Assembly (NCBI GenBank): GCA_038502055.1
Contig: JAXRKN010000036.1
Location: 3,348,001-3,412,000 of the forward strand
From: Tanytarsus gracilentus
Lineage: Eukaryota > Arthropoda > Insecta > Diptera > Chironomidae
Direction: 5' to 3'
DNA: 64,000 nucleotides
Shown here: positions 52,301 through 61,600 of the stretch, one piece after another
How positions within the stretch are numbered: position 1 is the stretch's first letter
Layout of the letters: each line of letters begins with the position of its first letter
Program-made: the position numbers and the translations under genes
Notes under the pieces: model-generated
Database searches by the model: none
Told to the model about the DNA's origin: nothing
Seen by the model: only the letters and a program-made list of their open reading frames with translations

Positions 52301-54268
52301 ATGTTAGTCCATTGCGAAATAATCTCAGGATTGTTTAAAAGTTGCATAAGTTCGTCGTTGAGTGTATCAAGTTCGTCAACAAAGCGTTTACTTTTAATAT
52401 TTTGATATTGCTCCGAGGATTTCTCAAACCATGTTGGCTTTGCCGAGCTAAAGTACTGCTGATGGTCATTGAAGTCAGGCACAAGGAATTCACGTGGTCG
52501 ACCTTGAGTTTGCTTAACGGCAATGGGTTTCAATGGATTGCTAGGATCAAAGAGTACACGCTCATCCTTATTATTAAGCTCAACTGAGTTCTCAAATTGT
52601 TTAGTTAGTTCGGCAATTTTCTGATCAGTTCCTCGACTCATTTCGACCTCGCATCTTCGCCACGATAACCCTTCATCCTGTGCATTATTCGCCGGTGTCC
52701 AATTATTTCCATATCTCTCGCTGCTATTCTCTCGACTCGAATGATAATTGTCACTACCTCGTCTATTTTGATAGCGACGTCCACGATTGTATCTACGATC
52801 TAGACTATTTTCACGGCTGTTATTATTGAAGCCGCCGCCATAAGAACGTTCCATGCTATTGTCTCTACTATTATATGAGGATTGACTGTTCCTGCGTTGT
52901 CGGTTATTGTTTCCAGCGGAGGGCTTCGGAAAAGGCGTCTTGAAGACATTTTGAAAATTATCCGTATTACTGTTGGGGTTGTTGTAGCGCTCAACGCTCC
53001 CATTGCTCGATGCACTAAAATTTTTTATATATTTTTATCAATAAAATAATTACATAATCTTTAATTAATTAATTCTTACACAATTCCTTTTTTTCCTCTA
53101 ATTAATTTGTATGCATTTTAAAAATTCTAATTGAAATTAAGCTCAAAAATCTCTTAACTCTCACCTTCGATTTCGGCGTCTTCGATTTCTCTGACGCTGA
53201 TTATTGTCATCATATTTATTGTGACTCCTCTCGTCTCGGCTTGACGGCGAATTTATGTCGTGTGGAAGTGAATGCGAGTTGAGAACATCTTCACTCCAGT
53301 CAAAACTCGGATTATCCTTTTCACTTTTAAACTCCTCCACCGGCTGATGATGTTGCTGCTGCTGCTGCTGCTGGTGCACTGTAACTTGCTGTTGATTATT
53401 GTTATTATTGTTGCCGCTAGATTTCCACTCATTTCGGCCGGCATGTTTTTGCTGGTGCGTTAGAGGCGGTCGAGTGGGAGTAATTGAACGCGAGCGGTGA
53501 TGATTTGCTGGCCTATCATTATGGTAATTGTGATGATTTTGATTATTGTTGTATTTTGATTGAAAGTTTTGTTGCTGATGATATTGATCGTAGCGATTCT
53601 GTTGATTTTGTTGATTGTAGCCACCGCGGCCACCTTGATTCCCGAAAGGCAGTGAATTGGAGTATGAAGCTTGCTGTTGCAATTCCATAATAGGCTTATC
53701 GGCGAGCTCTTCCGGCAGGCCGGCTTCTTTGAGGTATTTACGCTTGAGTCGTGGCGGTAGGCTATCTATGTTCATGGGAAGATTTCTAAAAGCTGCATTA
53801 TTGATTCGTTGTTGCTGCTGTCCAGACGGCGGAAGTGGCATTTTAGGCGGTCGATTTCTATCTAAATCCTGCTGATTCGATGAATAGTTATTGTTGTTAT
53901 TGTTACTGCTGTTATTGGACATAAGACGTGGCTCTGAGCTTTGACGTGTTTCATATCGTTTCGATGAATCAGACTTGCTTCCTTGAAAGTTCTGTTGTTG
54001 TTGTTGTTGCTGCTGCTGCTGTTTGCCGTGATAATAATTTTGTTCCGGTTTTTTACCCTTTTTGTTGTAATAGTCATCATTTCTGTCACGTTCTGAATAC
54101 ATTTCTTCGTCATGCTGGAAGTAAAAGGGCATTAATAAGTTTGAATGACTTAGAAATCTGAAATTTTTTCATGAAACTCACAGATCGTCGATATTTCTGA
54201 TCTCGATTATTTTTATTTATCGTTGGATATTTGTTGCCGCCGCCGCCTCGCGATCCATAGTTATCCAT
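31342..54268 (-). CDS. Smg6/EST1A-like NMD endonuclease, 16 exons
   Basis: Exons: 54182-54268, 53165-54114, 51793-53014, 51626-51736, 51039-51313, 50807-50967, 47715-47919, 47555-47633, 45340-45410, 45155-45261, 42713-42828, 42256-42636, 33788-33938, 31741-31948, 31546-31685, 31342-31475. All have GT..AG borders, phases agree, and together they encode 1465 residues. SMG6 cuts mRNAs near premature stops in nonsense-mediated decay. The N-terminal 340 residues are low complexity (Gln, Asn and Arg rich, with Gln runs). EST1-type 14-3-3-like and helical regions cover about 540-1130, including KRKIDAVYFYMRSLMSSNP and VWTDWM.YHENIWNPPP. A C-terminal PIN domain spans about 1262-1465. Its acidic residues are present: D1277 in LIPDTNTFID, E1309 in VINELEG, D1402/D1403 in SNDDKIL and D1437 in LLTTDRNLRVKAL, so it should be catalytically active. 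The loop after VINELEGLSRG is long. An AT microsatellite sits beside the exon 11 donor. Confidence 0.93.
31949..33787 (-). other. Smg6 intron 13
   Basis: 1.8 kb intron within the PIN domain coding region. It contains one cassette with inverted ends (33369-33435). I see no other feature. Confidence 0.6.
33369..33435. repeat. Short inverted-end cassette (67 bp) in Smg6 intron 13
   Basis: The left end is AGGCGGCGAGAAACTTG. The right end as reverse complement is AGGGGTTGAGAAACTTTG. The GAGAAACTTG end is also found alone at about 47451 (AAGGGGTGAGAAACTTG), which supports a subfamily. Confidence 0.4.
35285..35317 (+). promoter_or_regulatory. TATA plus initiator pair inside Smg6 intron 12
   Basis: TATATAAAAA starts at 35285, and an initiator-like TCAATTT starts at 35311. 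The A of the initiator is 28 bases from the first T of the TATA box, which is the spacing expected of insect core promoters. It points rightward, opposite to Smg6. Chance occurrence in AT-rich DNA is possible. Confidence 0.35.
35489..35593 (+). CDS. Candidate 34-residue hydrophobic small ORF
   Basis: This ATG frame lies 178 bases after the initiator at 35311. The peptide is hydrophobic through most of its length (segments FSIFIIKLL and YILIPMLMALMA) and ends MDVVY. It could be a membrane microprotein, a signal sequence, or an upstream ORF of a transcript that also carries the exon at 35687. There is no homology that I recognise. Confidence 0.2.
   Translation: MNTEFSIFIIKLLRTYILIPMLMALMATSMDVVY
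35687..35723 (+). CDS. Candidate signal-peptide exon
   Basis: ATG begins MRKILVLALMFK and is followed at once by a good splice donor (AAAG|GTAAGG). This is the usual shape of a first coding exon of a small secreted protein. I could not identify a second exon to the right, so the gene model is incomplete and may be spurious. Confidence 0.2.
37855..37931. repeat. AT-rich cassette in Smg6 intron 12, related to 3618-3712
   Basis: It begins AAGGGGTGTGAAACTTTAG and ends, as reverse complement, AAGGGGGGAGGAACATGG. The interior TATATACATTA-TTATATAAATGT matches the copy at 3618-3712 apart from a short deletion and single changes. Confidence 0.5.
40394..40483. repeat. Short AT-rich inverted-end cassette in Smg6 intron 12
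   Basis: The left end is AAGGGGGTGGAGATTTATG. The right end as reverse complement is AAGGGTTGAAAAGTTTTATG. The ends match over most of 19 bases. The interior is rich in TTATATAA. Confidence 0.5.
43413..44456 (-). mobile_element. Probable 5'-truncated non-LTR retrotransposon in Smg6 intron 10
   Basis: An identical 27-bp sequence lies at 43413-43439 and 44430-44456, flanking 990 bp. The left half of the insert (43440-44060) is clearly GC-richer than the surroundings. Read on the minus strand, the insert ends in CATCTAATCTAATCTAATC directly before the duplicated sequence. This fits a retroposon 3' end with a short tandem tail and a target-site duplication. No reverse transcriptase frame remains, so only a 3' fragment would be present. 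A perfect 20-bp palindrome GTAGTTTCTATAGAAACTAC lies at 43782-43801. A solo LTR or SINE cannot be excluded. Confidence 0.5.
44457..50806 (-). other. Smg6 introns 6-9 and part of intron 10
   Basis: Apart from exons 7-10 (47715-47919, 47555-47633, 45340-45410, 45155-45261), this span is intronic. It is rich in GAGA/TCTC runs and A/T tracts. A half cassette end AAGGGGTGAGAAACTTG sits near 47451. No nested gene is supported. Confidence 0.55.
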
Positions 54269-54954
54269 TTTCGTTGAGGTCTTGTCTTGTGCTTAAAAAC
54301 CGGGTTATTTCTAAATTATTTGCGCCTCGATAGAAATTTTGTAATTGAAAAGAAAGAAGAGTAAAACTGATTTTGCAATTTCCGCTCTAAACGCATCTAA
54401 ACCGGCTATTTCGTTGACATCTGTGACATACACACCACTTTAACTCACGAATGCATTCGTTTTAATTAACTTTAACTCTCTTATCGTCACAATTTAAGCA
54501 ATAAAACTTTTAATTTTAAAAAATTATTTTTGTAATTTCACTGCAGAGTTACGTCCCCTTCGAAAATTTTAAATAGGGGGAAGTCAACGGTGTTTTTGAA
54601 ATTGCCAGACTAAATTTTAATTTGTCTTATTTTAATCTAATTAAACTTTCATCTTTTTAAACAAATCTCTTAATTAAAAATTCAAAATTATTTTTTTTTT
54701 GTTAACGGCCAAATTTAAATTTGCACAAAAAAACTTCAAAGATTCTCCGCTAGAAAAAAGTTCGCGAAAATAAATATTTTTAAATTTACGCTTAAATTAA
54801 CTCGAAATTCCTCGTAATTTGTTAGTATTTTAGTAATTTCCATTGTTGTTCATGTAGTTTAGTTAAAGTAGCAACAAAATACTCTTTAAGCTCGTTGAAA
54901 TTTCCGAAAAACATCACATCAAGCTAAACGGCAACAACAAAAACGGTCAAAAGA
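54269..54954. promoter_or_regulatory. Shared upstream interval of Smg6 (-) and Grip91 (+)
   Basis: 686 bp separate the two divergent start codons. No clear TATA box sits at either start, as is usual for housekeeping genes. A CCCCTT...AGGGGG inverted pair near 54554-54582 encloses AT-rich DNA, an inside-out version of the cassette layout found elsewhere. Confidence 0.45.
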
Positions 54955-57794
54955 ATGGCAAATAAACAAAATCAAAAGAATTTACGCGAGATTTACGATT
55001 TACTCGATAAACTCAGTCGAAAGTTCAGTCCGGATTGTCATAAGGAGGTGCTGAAGAAGGTGACTTCAGAAATATCGGAATCTCAACAAGGCTTCATCTC
55101 AAACATCCAGTTCGATGAAACGATCATTGTGAATAAGATCAAAAACCATCTCGCCGTGAAATCGCAGGCGAATCTTGCCACATTTCTTAGCCTACACGAG
55201 CAATTGACTACGCTTACCGAGCCAAAGTTTCGCTCATCAATACTTACTTTCTTGCTCACTGTTTCTGACATTGAAACCAAACTGCCGAATACATTAGAAT
55301 CCCGGTGCGAATCAAATGGCTCAACATTTTCGCTGCCCTATAGAAGTAGTCAAGGAATCTCCACTAGTGCCAGTATGGATCACATATTCAGAGCGAGCAC
55401 ATCCAAAGTGAGTTTTCTAATTTTTTTTTATCACTCAAAAATTATTTGTTAAACTATTTTTAGAATGCGTCAATGAACTCGCTCAATTCCGATAGTGGTG
55501 GAAATTTGAGACTGGTGAACTTCCGTAGAAAAATACCCACATCCGCATCGACCGATAGCGTACTTGATAGTGGTCAAACGCCAGACTCTGAATTTTCATT
55601 CAACTATACGGCAGCGGAAGACTATGTGCAAGAGGCAATCTACTCGCTGACAGGCAAATCCGGTAAATATCTAAAGAAGGATGTTTCGGGAAATTTCAAG
55701 CTCGATATCAAAGCTAGATCGCTTAATACGATGGAATCAATGACACTCCTCCGAGTGGCCGATTGTGGTCGATTGCATAATGAGATTCAGAAATATACAG
55801 ATCAAACGAGTGAATTTTTCTTCTGCGGACTCTTCGGACAGGGCTTGATTGCTCAAATTCAAGCGGAGTTGACACAATACTATGGCCTAATTGCGCATTT
55901 ACAAGACAATGTAAGATAATTTACAATTAATTAGAGCTAATTTATATTGTTTAATTTTATTACAGTTAAATAACCAACGCGCACGCACATTCGTCGAAAA
56001 TAACGCTGAATCATTAACGCTACTAAAAATGCTTTCCTATCTAACCGAGCCACAGAAACGCTTGAAATTAATTAGTGAAATTTTACAAGAGTGCAAGAGT
56101 CTGAAAGGAGGTCAACTGGCGAGTGTTCTTCATAAGCAAGTCTACGACGGGAATTCAGTTTCGCGGGGGCTCGTTGAGTCCTTTTTGAAGGCTACATGTC
56201 GACCGCTTCAAACAATGCTCGGCTATTGGCTCATCGATGGCGAAATTAAAGATCCACATAAAGAATTTTTCGTGGAAGAGATAACAGACGTGTCTTCCGA
56301 TCGATTATGGCATCAAAAGTATCGCGTTGTTGCATGCAGAACGCCAAGTTTCATCTCAAAATCTCTCGCCAATCGAATTCTTGTGTCGGGCAAGAGCATA
56401 AATTTTCTTCGAGAAGTTTGCGAGGACAAAACACCGATCAAAGGAAGAGAGGAATTGAGAGTGGCGTTTGATAATAACATTGATGGACTATTTAAATTTG
56501 GCAGTGACTCAAAACTGCATGAGCTCATCGATCAGGTTTATTTGAACACATCGCAGAAAGTCCTCGAAATTGCCATGGGACAATATTCTCTAATGGAACA
56601 TCTATTTTCAATGCGCAAATATCTTCTGCTTGGTCAAGGGGATTTCATTGGAATGTTGATGGAAAATCTCAAAGATGAACTTGATCGTCCCGCTACGGAA
56701 CTCTATCAGCATGCTCTCTTTTCAATTGTCGCATCCTCTATTCGTGCCACATCGCAAGTCGAAGAAGCTGAAGTTCTCAAACACTTGGATGTTAAGCTTG
56801 TGCATGCAATTAATGGCGATAAGGGATGGGACATTTTTACACTTCAATATACCGTCCATGGACCTCTTGCAACTATATTGGAACCAAATATGGGAAAATA
56901 TCAAGAACTTTTTAAGCCACTGTGGAAAGCCAAACATGTTGAATTTGTTTTAAACAACATTTGGAAGGAACAAATGTTAAATTCAAAGATCTTGAGGACA
57001 CTCAAAAAAACTCTCGACCCCGTCACATATCGCTTGCATCTCTACACTTCCGAAATGATTCATTTTGTCAATCAAGTAAGACTAATAATTTCTTTGTTCA
57101 AAAAAAAACTAAAAGCAATTACTTTTTTTAGATGCAATACTATACACTCTTTGAAGTTATTGAATGCTCGTGGTCGAATTTTACAAAACGCGTACAAACT
57201 GCTAAAGCTCTCGATGACATTCTGCAAGCGCATGGAGATTTTCTTAACGAGGTTCGTGTCGGCATCTTTCTGGATTCGGAGACAAAGAACACCCTATACC
57301 TGCATCTCGACATTGTATACGACTCAATAATGAAACTCGAGGAGTGGCAAAGGACATTCTATGATATTGCATGTAAAGAGTGCGGCGATAGAAAGAAATT
57401 TGAGGATTTCATTGTCGAGAGTGAAAAGAGTGGAACTTATGGTATCACAACGGAAAAACGTTTAGAGCGTGACCAAGAACAGAAAGTTTTCGAGCAATCA
57501 GTGAGCACCTTAAAGCGATCATTAGATGGAATTGGTCATAGCTACGAGTCGACTGTAAATGAGTTCCTATTGAGATTAAACTCTTCGAAGGATCAAAATC
57601 TACAGCTTTTCGGGACGCGATTAGATTTCAATGAGTACTATAAGAATAAGGACAAGCGATTGAAGAAACCATTAACTTATGAGCACATGAGATTGTCGGG
57701 AATGGGTCACAGTGGAGTTTTTGGCCGAACGAGCATATCGAATACTGTTATGTATGGAACATCGCCACGATTAGCCTACGGAAGTCAACATTGA
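54955..57794 (+). CDS. Gamma-tubulin ring complex component GCP3 (Grip91)
   Basis: Four exons (54955-55407, 55464-55910, 55966-57075, 57132-57794) join in phase 0 throughout and encode 890 residues, close to the usual length of GCP3 proteins (about 900). The protein nucleates microtubules as part of the gamma-tubulin small and ring complexes at centrosomes and spindle. A GRIP1 region starts near residue 203 (EAIYSLTGKSGKYLKKD) and continues with GRLHNEIQKYTDQ and QYYGLIAHLQ, which fits GCP3 better than GCP2. The GRIP2/C-terminal gamma-tubulin-binding half covers the end of exon 3 and exon 4 (YRLHLYTSEMIHFVNQMQYY, SWSNFTKRV). The first 150 residues are helical and polar. The ATG at 54955 (AAAAGAATGG) is the first good start. 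It converges with Tim9. Confidence 0.93.
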
Positions 57795-57893
57795 CACGAT
57801 TATGAGAGTTGTTATCCAGAGATTAAAACCACAATTAGATCCAGTAAAGCACCTTTAGCACTGGAATGTTGCACAATCCTTTGAAGTTTACTC

Positions 57894-57899
57894 AATAAA
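57894..57899 (+). terminator. Poly(A) signal of Grip91
   Basis: AATAAA lies 100 bases past the Grip91 TGA stop, the only one before the Tim9 coding region. Confidence 0.7.
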
Positions 57900-57935
57900 A
57901 TCTAACTAAATATTTTTTGGAGCTTAAATCGCCTG

Positions 57936-57941
57936 TTTATT
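57936..57941 (-). terminator. Poly(A) signal of Tim9
   Basis: AATAAA on the minus strand, 27 bases after the Tim9 stop. It faces the Grip91 signal only 36 bp away. Confidence 0.65.
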
Positions 57942-57968
57942 TCCTAATTTCTAAGCACACTTTTAATT

Positions 57969-58313
57969 TTACTTCATATTCTGCGCTCGTTGATTAGCTG
58001 CTAGTAGATTCTCATTCGAAATCATTTGATATTCTTGGAATCTTGTTGAAATACGTTGATTCATTCGAAGGAATTTCTCCATGCAATTCATAGCACATCT
58101 GTCCTCAGAGTCCTTAACTGTTCGTGTTGAAAAATCGAGGATACAGTCATTGAAGCAAATTTCCGATAATTTGTTATAACTCAAAAGGAAATCTTGAAAC
58201 TAAAACAAAAAATATCGAATGTCACCACCCTAAATGATTAATTTTAATTCCTCCACACTCACCGACTTAATTTGATCCTTATCGAGTTGATCGATTGTAA
58301 TTTGCGCAGACAT
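57969..58313 (-). CDS. Mitochondrial intermembrane-space chaperone Tim9
   Basis: Two exons (58263-58313 and 57969-58199) encode 93 residues, the usual size for small TIM proteins. The twin CX3C pattern is seen as CFNDC and CAMNC, with the family signature NCMEKFLRMNQRISTRFQEY between and after. Tim9 forms a hexamer with Tim10 and carries hydrophobic carrier and beta-barrel precursors across the mitochondrial intermembrane space. The pairs of Cys form intramolecular disulfides. There is no cleavable presequence, as expected. The YNKLSEIC and QRIS.RFQEY segments place it with Tim9 and not Tim8, Tim10 or Tim13. It shares its upstream interval with slingshot and its 3' end region with Grip91. Confidence 0.95.
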
Positions 58314-58694
58314 TTTCGTTAATTTTATTAAATTAAATAAAATGTGAGCAGAAAGAGCTTTTCGGGTGGAGACTTTAATCTTTAGTTTAAAAACTGAAAA
58401 ACCGTTAAGTAATTTACTGTGCCTGATTATTTAAATTAATTAATTGTGGTGTGAGTGTTTGCTTTCAAATTCTATGTATATTTTAAAAATGTTTAATTTA
58501 GTGTGTGCGTGTATTATAAAAATTTATTTTGTGCCTAAGATAATTTAAAAATTAAAGTTCAGCCCTTTCGGAATTGATCTAAATTTTTTGAGTTACTGAA
58601 GAGAGACTTCACTGTGTGGTGTTGAGAAAAAAGAATTTTTAGAGAAAAATATTGAAAATTGCTCTAAATTGTGTTGTGTTAGTTAAATTAAATT
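58314..58694. promoter_or_regulatory. Shared upstream interval of Tim9 (-) and slingshot (+)
   Basis: 381 bp separate the divergent start codons. No obvious TATA-initiator pair is placed correctly for either gene. The sequence is AT-rich and probably contains both leaders. Confidence 0.45.
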
Positions 58695-61600
58695 ATGGCC
58701 CTGGTTACAATACAGAGGAGCCCATCAAATTCAAATTCAATATCGAGTTCTAGTGTAAGTACCTGTGAATGTTGTGCAAAAAGACAGTTGAAAAATTATT
58801 GTACAATCTTCCCAAAACAAACCACATTCTCCATATTCTAATGCATTTTTTGGGGGAAATTCTCTTATTCATGGATCTATAAATTCTGTCTTTGTTGTGT
58901 GCAAATCGTCAGTGAAAAATTGCACAAACTTTCAGCTAAAGTTCAAGCACACACATAAATTGTGTAAGAAGAAGAGCTCGATGAGGAATTAAAAGGCATA
59001 GAGCGAGAGCGAACGGATAGCAAAAGAATAATTGGAAGATAATGATGAGGCTCTGTAAGAGAGAACCGAGCACCATAATAATTCAATTGTAATTTATTTA
59101 TCAATTGCCACATACTCTCTCTCTCGTCATAGGCACAAACTTTAACGTTGCTAAATAATAATTTTCAAACTCGATACGCTCTATTGAACATCTAAAATCA
59201 CTCGCGAGCGAGCGGTGGTGCTATAAAAGTAATTTCTTATCTCTAGTTTGAAAATTGTAATCATTCAGAAAAAAAGATTTTAAGGTCGATAAGACGGCAA
59301 CGCGTGAGTTCTTAAATTCGAAATCATTCCTTATGACTCATTTCCAATTTTTTTGAAATTTAACGCTTAATTAATAAATTTTTTACTCACTCGCGTGTCT
59401 CAAAAACAAACATGATATACAGCGTCAAAAAGATAAAGAAAATCTCATCTCATTCACTATCGCGAAAAAAAAATGAAATTACTAAGCATTCCCCACAACA
59501 GAAAAAAAAGATATTTGATATTCTCTCTGAATCATCTCCATGTCCAAAAAAGGTCCAAGAATATATCACTCGAAAATAGATATTTTTTGAAAGAGAGAAA
59601 TTGGATCAAGGTTAAGAGACTTTTTAGCGGAGCATCAGCGAAGAATGAGGTCAAGGAACGGAAATAGTCAAAGGACATCATCGGTACAAAGAAGGAAGGA
59701 AGTGAAATCGCACTCTCTAAAACGTATTTAGCACCTCTGTCGGAGTGCAGAGTTCACTCTCTTTCGAGCCATTTCCATATGTTGTTCAACGTGTGAAAAA
59801 AAAGAGCAAAAATTAATTATTTTTTTGTGTGTACACAGTCGAGTGAAGAAGAAGTCACACACTATATTGAGGAGCGACCAAGTAAAGAAAAATATCAAGA
59901 AAAATATCAAGAAAAACTCGTAAATGCAAGAGAAACAGAGAGAAAGAGAAAAATAACGTTTTGTCGGCACGGAGCGCTCAGTTCGTATTCAGCATTTGAC
60001 TCGTAACGACGTCGTTTCATTTGGTGTGTCGAACACCTCTTTCTCCTCTTAGAAAAGATATTCTTTGCCGTGTTGTATGATTAACGACAAATGATTGCAA
60101 TTTTAAACATTACATATATGTATACATGTGAGGTTGCAAGTGAATGGCAAGAGAGAGAGAGATAAGTGGTAGAAAATTTTAATTAAAGAAAATAATCTCG
60201 CTGTCAGAAGAGGAGAAGGTGAAGAAAAAAAAGTTAGAGCGAAGAGAGCAATAAAAAATGAAAGTTCAAAATAAAAATGTGCACATATTAGGAAGGAAGA
60301 AACGCAACCAGTGTAGAGATTAGAATTCGTGTATAGAAAGTGAAAAGAGTTAATGATCGATAAACGACTCAACTCGCACACGACACACTAAAAGATATAG
60401 AAATTGTTATAATTAAGTGCATTTGAGTTACACGAGGTGCATAATTTTCATGAGCGTGAATTATTGACGACGACGGTCAGACTACCTACTCATGAAACAA
60501 CCAAAAACATATCGAGCACGCGAGAATGAACTTAAGCTCTGCAATTTATTAAAATTGCAAGTTTTTTCTTGATGTGATATACTACTGACTTAGCCTAGGT
60601 TATTCTCCAGCCAATTTGCACTTGAAATAAATCCTACATCGCGACTTGTGCTGCAAATCAACACTTTCAAGACATAATACACGAAATTGAGTACAAATTA
60701 AGCGTTGAAACAAAAAAAAAGAGTTTTTAATTTATTAATCGCGAGGAAAAAAATAAATTGAGTATTAGTTAAAAAATTCGGTGAAGGTAACTCTAAATAG
60801 CATTCAATTTGAAAGATTATTGCTACAAGAAACAAAAAAAAATTCAAGTGCAAAAATATTGCTCAAGTGAAAAACGGAAGAAAATCAGCAAAAAAAATAA
60901 ATGAATTAAACGAGTGAAAAATAAAACTTAATAATGCTTTACATTTTGCCACCCCCAACAAATCCTTCGCCACCGTCCGTCTGGGATTTGATTATAAATT
61001 TCCATCAGAAAGGATGTCAAGAGTCCGAGACGACAGTTGTCGATGATTCTTCGTCAAAGGCAATTAAATTTAGCTGTAAAGGACAACAGCATGAGAGAAA
61101 AATTCGTCGTAGCTGGTGCAAAACAACAACGCCATCATCATCGTCTCCGTCGTCATCAACAAATCACTTTAATAATGTAAGCGAGAGAAGAGATAATGAA
61201 AAAGAGATGAAGAAAGCAAAAGTCCATTCTGTTGTGCTTTGTTGACCTCAAAAAAATGAAACAATCGTCCAACGACGACGATCAATTTCACTTTCACGCA
61301 AAAACCAGATGTAAAATGCTGTAAAATTTCTTTTCCAATAATAATTTTCCACATCTCACTATCTATCGAGTAAAATGCCTCTAAATAAAACAAGACCCAT
61401 TGATTTTCCTTGCAGTATAAAAAAGAGTATCGAGTGTCGTCGCAAAAGCACGCGTTACTGTTTCGGAAATGAAAATCTCTCTCTCATCCAAGTTTTTCCT
61501 CTTGACGTGAAAAAATTGTGTATATAAATTTTATTAGCAACAGAGTCGAGGCGAGTGTGCGAAAAAAAAAATGTTTGTAAAATTGAGATTTAAAAATAGT

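Noticed and set aside
52156..52587. Plus-strand frames inside Smg6 exon 3
   Set aside because: They are shadows of the minus-strand coding sequence, whose exon phases and domain matches are consistent throughout.
53272..54161. Plus-strand frames with Leu and Val runs
   Set aside because: They are antisense readings of the Gln/Asn repeats of Smg6 exon 2.
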